Counted from the first letter of the stretch, positions 8,521 to 21,775 are shown. The stretch: 64,000 nt of DNA from Acinetobacter proteolyticus (GCF_000367945.1 NZ_KB849179.1:1741134-1805133); one strand, 5' to 3'. A program made the numbers and translations. Notes: generated by a model from the sequence alone, not told the origin.

Positions 8521-10172
8521 TTCTTATCTGCCTCTGTTTTTTTACCACGAATCAATGATTCAGGATGTTGTTCAATATAATCCGCCATTAATTGTAAGGA
8601 TGCAGCTGCTCGGGTCATTTGTTGTAAAGCTTTACGGACATCTTGCTGCATCGGCGCATCACTGGATAGAATCGACTCACTGGATTGCATAGTTTTACGT
8701 ACATCATTCAGTGTCGCTTGCAAGCCTGGTGCAACTTTGCCATCCAACTGTTTCACCAACTTGTCTGTCGACTCAATGGTGGTATTCATATTATTGAGTG
8801 TCTTACGGACATCTTGCCCAATTTCTTCGAGTGGGAATTTACTGACTTTATCGGCAATTTGAGAAACTTGCGCCTGTAAACCGCTCAACTCTGTTGCAGT
8901 GGTTGGCACTTCGGCGCGTCCATCTGCACGCATTATTAAAGATGCAGCTTTGGCTTTTGGAAATTTATCAAAGGCAATATAGTTCTGACCCGTTAATAAA
9001 TTACCCGTCCGCATCTGCGCACGCCAACCTTTTTCAATAAAGTATTTAAAAATTTCACCATCTGGATCAAGCTCTTTACCGTGGGCCAAACGTGATGGAT
9101 AAATCACTGCATCCACACGCATTCTTAAATGGGTATAAGACCGATCAAACTCGACATTGATTGATTTGACATTACCAATCTCAATGCCCATAAAGTCAAT
9201 TGGTGCACCTGCAGTTAAACCACGCAGCGAATGATCAAAGTACATAATAATTGGACGTGGCTTACCATCCGGTTCCTTCATTGCCTCTTTGCGGGAATCA
9301 GACAAAGTAAAATAGCTGTTGTCCGGTGCGATGGCTCCAGCAGAATTTTCAGGATAACCAAAAGCAATCCCGCCCGCTACAATACTGGCCAGCGATTGGG
9401 TATCCAGATTAAATCCAGATGCATTTAATGTCACATCGACCCCACTGGCCTGCCAAAAACGGGCATCTGTGGTCACGAATTTATCGTAGGGCGATTGGAT
9501 AAAAGTTTGTAATTCGACACTTTTACCATCTGCTGCTAATTTATACGCGGTAATCTGCCCGACATTAATCCGACGATAATAAATCGGTGCGCCAATATCT
9601 AATGAACCTAAATCTTGTGCTTTGAGGAAAAAAACCTTACCGGGAATATCTGAAGACACCACAGGTGGCACTTCCAGTCCGGTAAAATTCTCTTGCTTTT
9701 TCTCGGCCTTTCCACCATCGACTTCAATATAGGCCCCAGACAATAAAGTATCGATACCCGAAATCCCCCCTGTTCCTACTCTGGGTCTCACTACCCAGAA
9801 GCGTGAATCTTTGGCTGCAAAATTACTGGCATCTTTGCGTAGTTCGATTTTGGCAATAACATGTGAACGATCATCTGAAAGATCAATCTGGCGAACCAAA
9901 CCAATATCGACCTGCTTATAACGCACAGTGGTTTTACCTGCCACCAAGCCCTCCGCAGTACGAAAAGAAACTTCAATGGTCGGGCCCGTATCGAGGACAG
10001 CTTTGGCCGCCAGTGAAATCGCGATTAAAAGCGCAACAAAGGGAACCAGCCAAATCAACGCTGGTCGCCAACGCCCTTTCTTTTTCTCGGGTTCGGCAAA
10101 CACTGCATCGTTCTGAGTTAACTCGGTTGAGTTCTCTTCAGTATTTTGGCTATTGGGTGTATTTTCTGACAT
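8517..10172 (-). CDS. pqiB: PqiB intermembrane transport protein (three MCE domains)
   Basis: About 551 residues. An N-terminal transmembrane helix (LIWLVPFVALLIAISLAAKAV) is followed by three MCE/MlaD-type domains and a C-terminal helical region, close to the length of E. coli PqiB. PqiB hexamers form a syringe-like tunnel that carries lipids between inner and outer membrane. The frame can be extended to a TTG at 10196, but an ATG at 10172 (MSENTPNSQN) looks more natural; another ATG lies at 10181. The gene starts about 40 bases after the second pqiA-like gene. Confidence 0.88.
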   Translation of the reverse strand: MSENTPNSQNTEENSTELTQNDAVFAEPEKKKGRWRPALIWLVPFVALLIAISLAAKAVLDTGPTIEVSFRTAEGLVAGKTTVRYKQVDIGLVRQIDLSDDRSHVIAKIELRKDASNFAAKDSRFWVVRPRVGTGGISGIDTLLSGAYIEVDGGKAEKKQENFTGLEVPPVVSSDIPGKVFFLKAQDLGSLDIGAPIYYRRINVGQITAYKLAADGKSVELQTFIQSPYDKFVTTDARFWQASGVDVTLNASGFNLDTQSLASIVAGGIAFGYPENSAGAIAPDNSYFTLSDSRKEAMKEPDGKPRPIIMYFDHSLRGLTAGAPIDFMGIEIGNVKSINVEFDRSYTHLRMRVDAVIYPSRLAHGKELDPDGEIFKYFIEKGWRAQMRTGNLLTGQNYIAFDKFPKAKAASLIMRADGRAEVPTTATELSGLQAQVSQIADKVSKFPLEEIGQDVRKTLNNMNTTIESTDKLVKQLDGKVAPGLQATLNDVRKTMQSSESILSSDAPMQQDVRKALQQMTRAAASLQLMADYIEQHPESLIRGKKTEADKK

Positions 10173-10213
10173 AGTGATCATTCTTTTATTGGTCAAAAAC
10201 GGGACAATTCATC

Positions 10214-10993
10214 TTAACTTTTCAATGGATGAACAACGCTTCCTTTCAACTGCTTGGATGCCTGACTATCTACCCGCTGCGCCTTGAAATAATTGTCCCA
10301 AATAATTCTGGGGTCGAAACTGAGTGATGCAAACATAGTTAATACCACAACGGCGCCAAAAGCGACTGCGCCAGGTCCTGCCAAAATAGTGGCCAATGAC
10401 TGAATTTGAATCAATGCGGTCAGCAACGCAACCACAAAAACATCGATCATGGACCACCGCCCAATAAACTCAACAATACGATACATCAGCGCACATTGTT
10501 CAGGGGTAAAATGCCATTTTGAGGAAGACTGCATATAGACCGAAACCAATAAAAAAATCAGAATCAGTAATTTCAAAATCGGAATAAAGATACTGGCCAT
10601 AAAAATCACCACAGCGACCAGATAATCACTATTTTGCCAAAAATAAATGACCCCACTGATAATGGTATCTTGCTGACGCCCCAACAAAGAATCTGTTACC
10701 GTCATGGGTAGTACATTGGCTGGTATATATAAAATCGCAGCAGCCACTACCAAGGCAAACGTACGATTTAAACTTTCTGGCTTACGTGAATGCAATGCAC
10801 TTTTACATCGGGAGCAATGTGCATGCTCATGTGGATCGACCTGAGCATCAACTTGGTTGAGTAATCCACAACAATGGCATTGAATGAGCCCAATATCTCT
10901 TGCCCGAATATAATTTTTAACCTGCAGATCAACCTCTGAAAGCTGTTCTACAATTGAAGAAATTTCGGAGTTCTGACCTTGACCTTGCTTCAT
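10214..10993 (-). CDS. pqiA: PqiA-like protein, second half-unit
   Basis: A 259-residue membrane protein corresponding to one PqiA domain. A zinc-ribbon-like CHCCG...CSRC pair lies at about residues 40-63, followed by four hydrophobic helices. E. coli PqiA has two such domains in one chain of roughly 420 residues; here the two halves are separate genes. Its ATG overlaps the stop of the preceding pqiA-like gene by 4 bases, so both should be made together. The likely role is inner-membrane partner of PqiB in lipid transport. Confidence 0.83.
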   Translation of the reverse strand: MKQGQGQNSEISSIVEQLSEVDLQVKNYIRARDIGLIQCHCCGLLNQVDAQVDPHEHAHCSRCKSALHSRKPESLNRTFALVVAAAILYIPANVLPMTVTDSLLGRQQDTIISGVIYFWQNSDYLVAVVIFMASIFIPILKLLILIFLLVSVYMQSSSKWHFTPEQCALMYRIVEFIGRWSMIDVFVVALLTALIQIQSLATILAGPGAVAFGAVVVLTMFASLSFDPRIIWDNYFKAQRVDSQASKQLKGSVVHPLKS

Positions 10994-11640
10994 CCCAAAC
11001 TCCTATCTACTTCATTCCAGAGATCTTTAATCTTGAGTGAGGCAATATAAACCAAAAGTACACTGAGCAAGGTAAAGGCCCAGAGAGCAACGCCTGGGAT
11101 CACGGTAACCATGCCAACCAGTTTGACCAATGTCACCAGTACACCAATTAAAAACACTTCCACCATTCCCCATGTCCGAAACAGGAACAATGCCCGCAGT
11201 GCGGGAATTAAATATGGAGGTCTACGTTTCCAGAGACTGATATAAGCAAGAACATAGCTGAGTAATAGCAATTCAATCAATGGCACAATAAAAGTTGTAA
11301 TCAGAATCAGTACCCCAACCAAGGCACGATCAATATGAAACATAGTCCATGCTGCACCAATCAAGGTGGTTTGCGAGGTATTGCCTTGAAGCTCCACAAT
11401 CACAATGGGAAAACTATTGGCAATCACAAAAATAATCAACGCAGTAATAACCAGTGCCAATAGGGATGAAAACGAACGGCTGCGGCGATAAAGTTCAGCA
11501 CCACAACAGGTACAATAAGCGCGTTCGCCCAACGCCAAATCGACCTTACGGTAAATCGCGTCACATTCTTCACAACCCGCCAATTCACTTAGGTTGGTTT
11601 GCTGAGCTATTGCTAAAGGCTGATTATTTTTATTCGCCAT
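10990..11640 (-). CDS. pqiA: PqiA-like protein, first half-unit
   Basis: A 216-residue membrane protein with an N-terminal CEEC...CTCCG zinc-ribbon-like pair and four hydrophobic helices, again a single PqiA domain. It is the first gene of the pqi operon and ends in a 4-base overlap with the second half-unit. The two halves probably form a heterodimer equivalent to the fused PqiA (inference). Known E. coli pqi genes respond to paraquat through SoxRS; I saw no recognisable SoxS box here. Confidence 0.83.
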   Translation of the reverse strand: MANKNNQPLAIAQQTNLSELAGCEECDAIYRKVDLALGERAYCTCCGAELYRRSRSFSSLLALVITALIIFVIANSFPIVIVELQGNTSQTTLIGAAWTMFHIDRALVGVLILITTFIVPLIELLLLSYVLAYISLWKRRPPYLIPALRALFLFRTWGMVEVFLIGVLVTLVKLVGMVTVIPGVALWAFTLLSVLLVYIASLKIKDLWNEVDRSLG

Positions 11641-11877
11641 ATAGTCATGCCTATTACCAAGATTCTGTTTCGTTTAAATAATCGAATTAGCTTCTGTTAT
11701 ACCGTTATTTTTGATCAGCACAACGCATCACTGCCAATCTTACACAATATATAAACAAATCAGAATTTAAAAGGCTGATGAATATCCTTAGCTCATCATT
11801 TTCAGTAAAAATCAAAGCTCTCCCACTAAATCAAAGAAAAGAGCGTCCATTTATATAGGAAATTAATCACACCATTT
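11641..11877. other. Gap upstream of pqi: promoter region only
   Basis: Together with the adjoining terminator this makes a 301-bp gene-free stretch. It must hold the pqi promoter on the minus strand. No ORF or strong repeat is apparent. Confidence 0.4.
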
Positions 11878-11923
11878 TCCAAAAAAAGGGGGCTAAGTTG
11901 CATTACACGCCCGCAACTTAGCC
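11878..11923 (-). terminator. Rho-independent terminator of the ast operon
   Basis: On the minus strand, GGCTAAGTTGC and GCAACTTAGCC form an 11-bp perfect stem with an 11-base loop. CCC and a run of seven T follow. It lies about 18 bases past the permease stop and closes the arginine operon. Confidence 0.9.
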
Positions 11924-11941
11924 ACCCAGTGTATTGTTTTT

Positions 11942-13438
11942 TTAATTTTGAATCGCTTTATCTTTATAGAAGAGGTTGTAGCTCACATAACAAGCAATAA
12001 TAAATAATACACAACAGACAAAACCCACTTGCATCGATGGATCAGTCACCATACTGATACAGGTAATGACACAGAATACCCCACCTAAAATCGGAGTCAG
12101 TGGGAATAATGGAGCAGCAAATTTTAGGTCTTTCACCGTTTTACCTGATTTAATCCATTGTCTACGGAAATTAAATTGAGAGACACAAATTGAAATCCAC
12201 ACCACTACCATGGTAAAGGCAGCTACACCCAATAAATTTTTAAAAATCGTTTCAGGTGCAAAATGTTCTGACAATAAACCTGGAATTGCGCCAAACATGG
12301 TCACGATAATGGCAATAATCGGTGTGCCTGAACGGGTCAACTTTGAAAACACTTTTGGCAACTGCTTCTTCTCTGACAATGACCACATCATACGTGATGC
12401 AGCAAACAAACCTGAGTTCGCTGCAGATAATAGCGCGGTAATAATCACAAAACGAATAATGTCTTCCGCATACGGGATACCAATATAATTAAATACGGTA
12501 ACGAATGGGCTATTGCTGACACTGTTGGAATTAAGACCTGCCATTTCATACGGAAGCAAGGCACAGATCACCACAATGGTACCGACAAAGAAAATCAATA
12601 GGCGCCAGATTGCTGCATTGATTGCTTTTGGAACGGTTTTCGCAGGTTCTTCTGCTTCACCTGCCGCGACCCCAATCAACTCTGTACCTGAAAAGGCAAA
12701 ATTCACAATCAGCATGGTTGCAAAAATAGGAAAGATCCCATTTGGGAACCAACCATGTTCGGTGAGTTTACTAAACAACGGTGCTGACTCGTGCCCATGA
12801 TAAGAAATCATGCCAAAAATAGCCGCTAGTCCTAAACCAATAAAACAAATAATGGTCAATACTTTGACCAACGATAACCAGAATTCTGACTCGGCAAATA
12901 ACCGTGTTGAACTGACATTCAAACTAAAGATCAAACCCGCAAACAATAAAGTCCAAGTCCACATGGAAATCGATGGAAACCATTCCTGCATCAATAATGC
13001 TGCAGCGGTAAATTCAGTGCCTAAGGTTGCAGTCCACGTCAACCAATACAACCATGTGATCATATAGCCTGTACCTGGTCCGATATAGGTTCTGGCATAT
13101 TCTCCAAAAGAACCTGAAACCGGCATCTGCACAGCCAACTCGCCTAGACACAGCATCACCATGTAGGCAATTATCCCACCCAAAAAGTAAGAGATAATTG
13201 CACCGACTGGACCGGCCTGAGAAATGACATCACCTGAGCCTAAAAATAGCCCTGTTCCAATTGCACCCCCCAATGAAATCATGACCAAATGACGTTTAGT
13301 CATGGCACGTTTCAATGGTTTACCGATTTCAATCTCAGAGCTAGAAACTCCTGATAAATTGGCTACATCTTGCTGTGGTACATATTGCCCACTCAGGCCT
13401 TCACCTGATGGGAATGTCTTTTGGTTATTGTTACTCAT
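11942..13438 (-). CDS. APC-family amino acid permease, probably for arginine or ornithine
   Basis: A 498-residue, 12-helix transporter of the amino acid-polyamine-organocation superfamily, AAT type. The N-terminal region carries the family motif SLGGAIGTGLFLGSG and later SGSFGEYARTYIGPGTGYM. A hydrophilic N-terminal extension of about 45 residues precedes the first helix. It is the last gene of the arginine succinyltransferase run and shares its terminator, so arginine or ornithine uptake is the natural inference. Lysine or another basic amino acid is an alternative because close homologues include LysP-like permeases. Confidence 0.85.
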   Translation of the reverse strand: MSNNNQKTFPSGEGLSGQYVPQQDVANLSGVSSSEIEIGKPLKRAMTKRHLVMISLGGAIGTGLFLGSGDVISQAGPVGAIISYFLGGIIAYMVMLCLGELAVQMPVSGSFGEYARTYIGPGTGYMITWLYWLTWTATLGTEFTAAALLMQEWFPSISMWTWTLLFAGLIFSLNVSSTRLFAESEFWLSLVKVLTIICFIGLGLAAIFGMISYHGHESAPLFSKLTEHGWFPNGIFPIFATMLIVNFAFSGTELIGVAAGEAEEPAKTVPKAINAAIWRLLIFFVGTIVVICALLPYEMAGLNSNSVSNSPFVTVFNYIGIPYAEDIIRFVIITALLSAANSGLFAASRMMWSLSEKKQLPKVFSKLTRSGTPIIAIIVTMFGAIPGLLSEHFAPETIFKNLLGVAAFTMVVVWISICVSQFNFRRQWIKSGKTVKDLKFAAPLFPLTPILGGVFCVITCISMVTDPSMQVGFVCCVLFIIACYVSYNLFYKDKAIQN

Positions 13439-13578
13439 ACACGGTCACTCCAACTGTATTCTTATGACAACCTGTCCTTGCTGTTTTACATTCATAAAAA
13501 CGAATATCTAAACGATATTCTTTGACACGTCTTGTTCTATTGAACATCCATATTCAAACTCCATTTCATCCATGCCTT

Positions 13579-13604
13579 GCCGACAGTTAAGCTGTGAAGT
13601 CGGC
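13579..13604 (-). terminator. Hairpin between astE and the permease
   Basis: GCCGAC...GTCGGC with an inner ACAG/CTGT alternative pairing lies 6 bases past the astE stop. There is no T run, so it may be an attenuator or an RNA-stability element rather than a full terminator. Confidence 0.35.
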
Positions 13605-13610
13605 GACCGC

Positions 13611-14585
13611 TTATTCAATTTCTTTTAAAATCAGTCCCGCCCGAAGCCCTGTTTTCACCTTTGGGTTTGGGAATAAAATCCAGACTTGCTGATCATGCGC
13701 GACATAATCCCCAGCCTGTTGTGTGGCAATCAACTCGCCTTTCTGAAAAGTAGAAAAATTCGGTGCGTCAGCACTCAATTTGAGCTGAAAATCTTCACTT
13801 TGTTTTAAGATTGAATCCACTACCTTGAATTGGCGAATTGTGTGCTTCTGTCGAGCGGGCAATGCTTGATCTGCAAGAACTGCGCGTAGCATCTGGTCGG
13901 TACTGGCAAACTGAGCTAAATCATTGGCTCCAAAAGGTTTGGCCTTGCCTAACTCCAAAGTACTACTCGCTGCCTGAAATTTTTCAGCCGTAAAGTGGGT
14001 AAAGGTTTTGCCTGCTGCATTGTGATAGACCAAAGCATCCAGATCAGCAGCCTTTAGACTTTGAATAAGGAACTCATCATAAGGCGTGTTTTGATACGGA
14101 AATAAGGCAAAAACAGGCAGTAACGACGTACGAATTGCCGTATGCAAGTCATAATGATAGCGTTGTGCTTTAGGCTGACTTTGTTCAAAGAATTGTGCCG
14201 TCACTTGCTCTAAGTGAGCCGCCCGCTCGGTTTCCTGATCTTGAACTAAATCTTGATACGCTCCACAGAACATACGGTTCATATCATTTTCAAGATAACG
14301 GACACCGTGACGAATGGCCTCTGGGTTACCCAACACAAACAGTACGCGTACTGCAAGCGTTAAACCTTCGGCAAATAGATCATGAATAATCTGGTTTAAT
14401 AGCTCGATCGGTGCGGTTTCATTGCCATGAATCCCAGCAGAAAGTACGATAGTTTTTGCATAGCTTGTCTTGGGTGTACATTGCAACAGCCCTTCACCTA
14501 ACCACTGCCATGTAAATCCCGCTGCCTCACCTTGCATCTGCACAGGCATTCGTTGTTCTAAAGTCAACGTTAATAGATCAACCAT
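13611..14585 (-). CDS. astE: Succinylglutamate desuccinylase
   Basis: A 324-residue zinc enzyme of the AstE/aspartoacylase family. It catalyses the last step of the AST pathway, N-succinylglutamate to succinate plus glutamate, in the cytoplasm. Visible zinc ligands are H53 and E56 in GIHGNETAP and H148 in YDLHTA. Length matches the family. It lies about 33 bases after astB on the same strand. Confidence 0.94.
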   Translation of the reverse strand: MVDLLTLTLEQRMPVQMQGEAAGFTWQWLGEGLLQCTPKTSYAKTIVLSAGIHGNETAPIELLNQIIHDLFAEGLTLAVRVLFVLGNPEAIRHGVRYLENDMNRMFCGAYQDLVQDQETERAAHLEQVTAQFFEQSQPKAQRYHYDLHTAIRTSLLPVFALFPYQNTPYDEFLIQSLKAADLDALVYHNAAGKTFTHFTAEKFQAASSTLELGKAKPFGANDLAQFASTDQMLRAVLADQALPARQKHTIRQFKVVDSILKQSEDFQLKLSADAPNFSTFQKGELIATQQAGDYVAHDQQVWILFPNPKVKTGLRAGLILKEIE

Positions 14586-14618
14586 GTACTTTCATCCTTA
14601 AAAGCCGTTGTTTACTGT

Positions 14619-15959
14619 TTATCTTTGGAAGTGATAAACCGAACCTAAAGCTAAAATTTTGGTTAACTCATCTAGCGCTGTACGGCTCTCAATCAATAAA
14701 CTAGGATCGGCCAAATCGTCTTGTGTTAACTCATCACGATAATGCTGATCTACCCACTGATTCAGCGTTTTGAACAGTGCATCATTCATGAATAAGTTTG
14801 GATTCACAGCAGCTAGTTCAGCTTCATTTACTGCAACACGCAATCTCAAACATGCAGGTCCACCGCCATTACGCATACTTTCACGCAAATCAAATACCTT
14901 AATGTCATCAATTGGCGTACCCATTTGAATCATGTCATTCAAGTAGCTCCATACTGCCTTGTTGTGACGTGATTCTTCAGGCACCACAATACTCATGCCG
15001 CCATCTGCGCGAGTCAAAATCTGACTATTGAACAAATAAGTCGACACCGCATCTTCAACGCTGACACGATTGTCAGGAACTTCAATCGAGATAAAATCTT
15101 GCTCGATCGCCGCCATCTTGTGACGAATTTCGTTCAAGGCATCGGCCTGATTTAAAAAAGCCTGTTGATGATGGAACAAGACCTGTTGGTTGCTGACAGC
15201 GATGACATCGTTATGAAATACACCTTGATCAATCACATCTGGATTCTGCTGAATGAACACGGTTCGTTTCGCATCCAGACGATGCAAACGGGCAATCGCT
15301 TCACTTGCCTCGCGAGTTTGACGCGCAGGGAATTTCTGCGGTGCTACCGTTCCACCCAGTTGTTGCTGACCATAAACAAAAACCTGTACACCTGCCTGAT
15401 CATATCCACCACCAAGGCGATTATGATTGGCTGCCCCTTCATCACCAAACAAAGCAGCTTCAGGCAGTGCTTCGTGATGCGCGAAATATACATCATTATT
15501 GAACATCGCTTGAAGAATACGCGTGGTCGTATGATGCTCAATTGATCGATGGAACTTATTATTTAAGTTTGCAGCGGTAAAATGCATACGTTTGTCAGCA
15601 CTATCTGCCGATGGCGACACCGTACACGAGTTGGCTGTCCACATCGAAGAAGCAGAACTCAACGATGATAATAAGGCTGGTGCAGTACGCATCGCTTGGG
15701 TAATCACGTCAATATCACTGCCCGTAAAACCCAAACGGCGCAGCGTTGGCACATGCGGACGCTCTTGTGGGGCGAATACCCCCTGCTTGAGTCCCAAATC
15801 CGCAAGCGCTTTCATTTTCTTTAAGCCTTGCTTTGCCGCTAGCTTAGGATTAGACGCATTATTACGGTTCTTGGTTGATGCGACATTGCCATACGATAAA
15901 CCCGCATAATGATGGGTCGGCCCCACTAAACCATCAAAATTAATTTCATAACCTGACAT
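14619..15959 (-). CDS. astB: N-succinylarginine dihydrolase
   Basis: A 446-residue protein of the AstB family, which hydrolyses N2-succinylarginine to N2-succinylornithine, two ammonia and CO2. Characteristic stretches are the N-terminal [19 protein letters not shown] and the C-terminal [15 protein letters not shown], which holds the conserved Cys expected of the guanidine-modifying fold. Length equals the family norm. It lies 32 bases downstream of astD. Confidence 0.95.
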   Translation of the reverse strand: MSGYEINFDGLVGPTHHYAGLSYGNVASTKNRNNASNPKLAAKQGLKKMKALADLGLKQGVFAPQERPHVPTLRRLGFTGSDIDVITQAMRTAPALLSSLSSASSMWTANSCTVSPSADSADKRMHFTAANLNNKFHRSIEHHTTTRILQAMFNNDVYFAHHEALPEAALFGDEGAANHNRLGGGYDQAGVQVFVYGQQQLGGTVAPQKFPARQTREASEAIARLHRLDAKRTVFIQQNPDVIDQGVFHNDVIAVSNQQVLFHHQQAFLNQADALNEIRHKMAAIEQDFISIEVPDNRVSVEDAVSTYLFNSQILTRADGGMSIVVPEESRHNKAVWSYLNDMIQMGTPIDDIKVFDLRESMRNGGGPACLRLRVAVNEAELAAVNPNLFMNDALFKTLNQWVDQHYRDELTQDDLADPSLLIESRTALDELTKILALGSVYHFQR

Positions 15960-15991
15960 TTTTTTCTCCCTGTGTCCCTATACGAGCCGAC

Positions 15992-18504
<2,513 letters not shown>

Positions 18505-18525
18505 GGGTAGATGCTCACAGCAGAC

Positions 18526-19731
18526 TTAGAGGCGTGCTAATGCACGAACAAAACGGTTTAGACCTTCATCAATATCGTGTTGAGGAATGATCAATGAAGG
18601 TGTGAAACGAACCACATCAGCCCCTGCAACCAAGGCCAATAACCCTTCTTCACCCGCTAAAGTCACGATATTCTTCGCTTTGCCAGCATGTTCATCTTTC
18701 AATACACAACCGATTAACAAACCTTGACCACGGATTTCTTTGAACAATCCGTACTCAGCATTGATTTTATTTAAGGCATCGATGAAATATTGATGACGTT
18801 GTTTAACGCCATCTAACACTTCTGGTGTATTGATAAATTCAAACACCGCGCCAGCAACTGCACAAGCCAATGGGTTACCACCATAAGTGGTACCGTGATC
18901 GCCGACTGCATACATGTTGGCATAATGATCTGTCGTAATCATTGCACCAATCGGGAAACCACCACCCAATGCTTTTGCCGTGGTGAGAATGTCAGGTGTT
19001 ACCCCTGTATTCATATAGGCATACAGTGAACCTGTACGACCGACACCCGTTTGTACTTCATCAAAAATCAATACCGCACCTTTTTCATCACACAGTGCAC
19101 GTAAGCCTTTTAAGAATTCGATGTCCGCTGGCAGAACACCACCTTCACCTTGGATCGGTTCAACAATCACGGCACAAGTATTTTCAGTGATCGCTGCTTT
19201 TGCTGCTTCAAGGTCATTAAATGCAGTATGTTCAATGCCACCCGGTAATGGTGCAAAGTCTTGAGAATATTTTGGCTGACCACCTGCCGTTACGGTAAAC
19301 AAAGTACGACCGTGGAAGGCATTCTTAAATGCAACAATCTGGTTCTTATTTGCATTGCCACTGAGCAAACCAACTTTACGCGCCAGTTTTAATGCAGCTT
19401 CGTTGGCTTCTGCACCCGAGTTACAGAAAAAGACTTTGTCCGCAAAAGTACTATCCACCAATTGTTTCGCAAGGCGTAATACTGGCTCGTTGGTATAACC
19501 ATTCCCAATGTGCCACAGCTTTTGCGCTTGTTCAGTTAAGGCATTGACTGCAACAGGATGTGCATGACCCAAGGCATTTACCGCGATCCCACCTGCAAAA
19601 TCAATATATTCTTTATCGTTCTGGTCCCAAAGACGTGACCCTTCGCCGCGTACTAAAATGAAATTTGCTGGGGCAAAAACTGGAACCATCCAATCATTAA
19701 AATTGCTACGTGTAATTGCGACTTCGCTCAT
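18526..19731 (-). CDS. astC: Succinylornithine transaminase (acetylornithine aminotransferase family)
   Basis: A 401-residue class III PLP-dependent aminotransferase. The PLP lysine is K253 ([14 protein letters not shown]), with the cofactor-binding [12 protein letters not shown] stretch at about 104-115 and [12 protein letters not shown] at 223-234. In this operon it should convert N-succinylornithine plus 2-oxoglutarate to N-succinylglutamate semialdehyde plus glutamate. The enzyme is often bifunctional with acetylornithine (ArgD). It is separated from gdhA by about 80 bases containing a hairpin. Confidence 0.92.
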   Translation of the reverse strand: MSEVAITRSNFNDWMVPVFAPANFILVRGEGSRLWDQNDKEYIDFAGGIAVNALGHAHPVAVNALTEQAQKLWHIGNGYTNEPVLRLAKQLVDSTFADKVFFCNSGAEANEAALKLARKVGLLSGNANKNQIVAFKNAFHGRTLFTVTAGGQPKYSQDFAPLPGGIEHTAFNDLEAAKAAITENTCAVIVEPIQGEGGVLPADIEFLKGLRALCDEKGAVLIFDEVQTGVGRTGSLYAYMNTGVTPDILTTAKALGGGFPIGAMITTDHYANMYAVGDHGTTYGGNPLACAVAGAVFEFINTPEVLDGVKQRHQYFIDALNKINAEYGLFKEIRGQGLLIGCVLKDEHAGKAKNIVTLAGEEGLLALVAGADVVRFTPSLIIPQHDIDEGLNRFVRALARL

Positions 19732-19761
19732 TTTATTTACTCACTTCCTGTTTAATCTTCA

Positions 19762-19785
19762 GGCTTGTTAAATGCTCAACAAGCC
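19762..19785 (-). terminator. Hairpin between gdhA and astC
   Basis: GGCTTGTT and AACAAGCC form a perfect 8-bp stem with an 8-base loop in the short gap between gdhA and astC. There is no T run. It may attenuate or process the transcript to set different levels of gdhA and ast mRNA (inference). Confidence 0.4.
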
Positions 19786-19810
19786 CTTTCACTTTAATTT
19801 TATAAATGAC

Positions 19811-21082
19811 TTAACCTGGGAAAATACCGCGTTCTTTACGCGCTTTCAGAATACGTTCACATGCCAAAATATACGCTGCGGTACGTAAGCTACATTCCTT
19901 CTGTGCTGCCGTGTTCCAAACATCAGCAATGGCTTGGATCATCAACTTATCAAGACGTTCATTGATTTCGTCTTCGCTCCAAAAGTAGCTCGCCATATCT
20001 TGAACCCATTCAAAATAACTGACGGTTACACCACCTGCGTTACAGATCACATCAGGAACAACAGTAATGTCGCGGCTTACAAATACATCATCTGCTTCTG
20101 GATAAGTTGGGCCGTTCGCACCTTCAAGTACGATTTTCGCTTTCAGTTTTTGTGCACGTTCAACCGTAATCTGGCCTTCCAATGCCGCAGGAATGAGAAT
20201 GTCCATATCAACCGTCCAGAATTCTTCGTCTGAGATCACAGTTGAATCAACAAAGCCCATCACGCCACCTGTTTCAACGACATGCTTTTGCAATGCTTTA
20301 ACATCCAAGCCTTCTGCATTGAAAATGGTACCAGTATGGTCTTGTACGGCAACGATTTTTGCGCCTGCGTGGCTAAACAAATAAGCGGCTTCATTCCCGA
20401 CGTTACCGAAGCCTTGTACCGCCACTTTACTGCCTTCGACTGGTAATTTAATACGTTCCGCAACCTGCATACCCGTTACGAATACCCCACGGCCTGTTGC
20501 ACGAACTCGGCCTAGTGAACCACCTAAATGAACTGGCTTACCTGTCACCACACCTGTTACGGTATGACCTTTGATACTTGAATAGGTATCCATCATCCAG
20601 CCCATAATATTGGCATTGGTGCCAACATCTGGCGCAGGAATGTCAATTTGAGGGCCAATGATTGGGCTAATTTCACTGGTGAAACGACGAGTTAAGCGTT
20701 CTAATTCACGCGGTGAAAGTTCTTTTGGATTGACGCGAATACCGCCTTTGGCACCACCAAACGGCAGGTTCAATACTGCAGTTTTAATGGTCATCCATGC
20801 AGATAAAGCCATGACTTCATTCAGTTCAACATCTTGGTGGTAGCGGATACCGCCTTTACCTGGACCACGTGATAAATTGTGCTGTACACGGTAACCTTCA
20901 AAATGGCGAATTGAACCATCGTCCATCACGATTGGTACATCGACAATCAGAGTACGTTTTGGCGTTTTCAGTGTATTGACAAAGTTACTGAGGTCAGCAT
21001 CCAAATAAGGTGCCACACGATCAACTTGAGTGAGAAAAGTTTGCCAAGCACTGCCATTTTGAGCCGCATATGATAAAGACAT
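19811..21082 (-). CDS. gdhA: Glu/Leu/Phe/Val dehydrogenase family glutamate dehydrogenase
   Basis: A 423-residue enzyme of the hexameric glutamate dehydrogenase type. Conserved glutamate-binding motifs are [11 protein letters not shown] and [10 protein letters not shown], and the Rossmann motif is VQGFGNVG. The length and type resemble catabolic NAD-dependent enzymes such as GudB/RocG. As the first gene of the ast run, it would deaminate the glutamate released by AstC and AstE to 2-oxoglutarate. A divergent Lrp/AsnC regulator lies about 230 bases away. An AGGA-type site precedes the start. Confidence 0.92.
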   Translation of the reverse strand: MSLSYAAQNGSAWQTFLTQVDRVAPYLDADLSNFVNTLKTPKRTLIVDVPIVMDDGSIRHFEGYRVQHNLSRGPGKGGIRYHQDVELNEVMALSAWMTIKTAVLNLPFGGAKGGIRVNPKELSPRELERLTRRFTSEISPIIGPQIDIPAPDVGTNANIMGWMMDTYSSIKGHTVTGVVTGKPVHLGGSLGRVRATGRGVFVTGMQVAERIKLPVEGSKVAVQGFGNVGNEAAYLFSHAGAKIVAVQDHTGTIFNAEGLDVKALQKHVVETGGVMGFVDSTVISDEEFWTVDMDILIPAALEGQITVERAQKLKAKIVLEGANGPTYPEADDVFVSRDITVVPDVICNAGGVTVSYFEWVQDMASYFWSEDEINERLDKLMIQAIADVWNTAAQKECSLRTAAYILACERILKARKERGIFPG

Positions 21083-21230
21083 CGTCTATTCCTTAATTAA
21101 TCAATTGTCCCTGTTATTCACAGATTCCCTTTGTGTAAGGGCGTCCTACCCCCATCCTCCCTGATGTGCATTCAGCTTCTTTCGTGCCGAAGTGAAAATG
21201 CTTGGGGTGTTGTATTGTTATTATTATTAA

Positions 21231-21245
21231 GAATCAAATTGATTC
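21231..21245. promoter_or_regulatory. Palindromic operator between gdhA/ast and the Lrp-family gene
   Basis: GAATCAAATTGATTC is a perfect 15-bp palindrome 148 bases upstream of gdhA and 11 bases before a TATAAT box of the divergent regulator. Size, AT-rich centre and position fit an Lrp/AsnC-type site (inference). Confidence 0.5.
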
Positions 21246-21256
21246 ACAAAATTCGT

Positions 21257-21262
21257 TATAAT
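21257..21262 (+). promoter_or_regulatory. -10 box of the Lrp-family gene
   Basis: A perfect TATAAT lies 49 bases before the ATG at 21311. No good -35 is present at the usual spacing; the palindrome at 21231-21245 covers that position, which fits autoregulation. Confidence 0.45.
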
Positions 21263-21310
21263 GATTAAAATGAATTATTTTTTATCAATTTGCTAATAGA
21301 AAGAATCAAA

Positions 21311-21733
21311 ATGAACAATATCGATCATATTATATTAGGCTTACTCAAAGACAATGCACGGATGTCAATTACCGACTTGGCAGCGAAAACACGCGTGTCT
21401 CGAGCCACAGTGCAGAAACGAATTGAATATATGGAATCAACGGGGATCATCACGGGCTATACCGTGCGTTTCCGTCCCAATGCTGAAAAAAATATCATTC
21501 GGGCATGGATGAATATCATGGTCGAAGGCACACGAGCGCAGGCCGTGATTCGGGAGTTACGCTTAGAATCAGCCGTTGAGCGACTGCATACCACCAATGG
21601 TAAATGGGATATTCTGGTTGAGTTGCAATCTGATAGTTTGGAAAACTTTGATAAAGCCCTAGAGCGAATCCGAAATATTTCAGGAATTTACAATAGTGAA
21701 ACCAGTATTTTGCTTTCCACCTATAAGACCTAA
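21311..21733 (+). CDS. Lrp/AsnC-family transcriptional regulator, probable regulator of the ast operon
   Basis: About 140 residues from ATG 21311 (a TTG at 21290 would add seven residues). An N-terminal winged helix-turn-helix (ISRATVQKRIEYME-like, seen here as VSRATVQKRIEYMESTGII) is followed by a C-terminal RAM/AsnC ligand-binding domain (TTNGKWDILVELQSDSLENFDKAL). Family members sense amino acids and bind palindromic AT-rich sites. Divergent position to gdhA-ast and the palindrome between them make arginine-pathway control the best inference. Confidence 0.85.
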   Translation: MNNIDHIILGLLKDNARMSITDLAAKTRVSRATVQKRIEYMESTGIITGYTVRFRPNAEKNIIRAWMNIMVEGTRAQAVIRELRLESAVERLHTTNGKWDILVELQSDSLENFDKALERIRNISGIYNSETSILLSTYKT

Positions 21734-21764
21734 AAAAAGAGACTCTATCAAGAGTCCCTTTTTA
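21732..21764. terminator. Bidirectional terminator between the Lrp-family gene and malic enzyme
   Basis: AAAAAGAGACTCT and AGAGTCCCTTTTT pair around a short ATCA loop with one mismatch, flanked by A and T runs. The two genes are convergent. Confidence 0.85.
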
Positions 21765-21775
21765 AATTAAATGGC

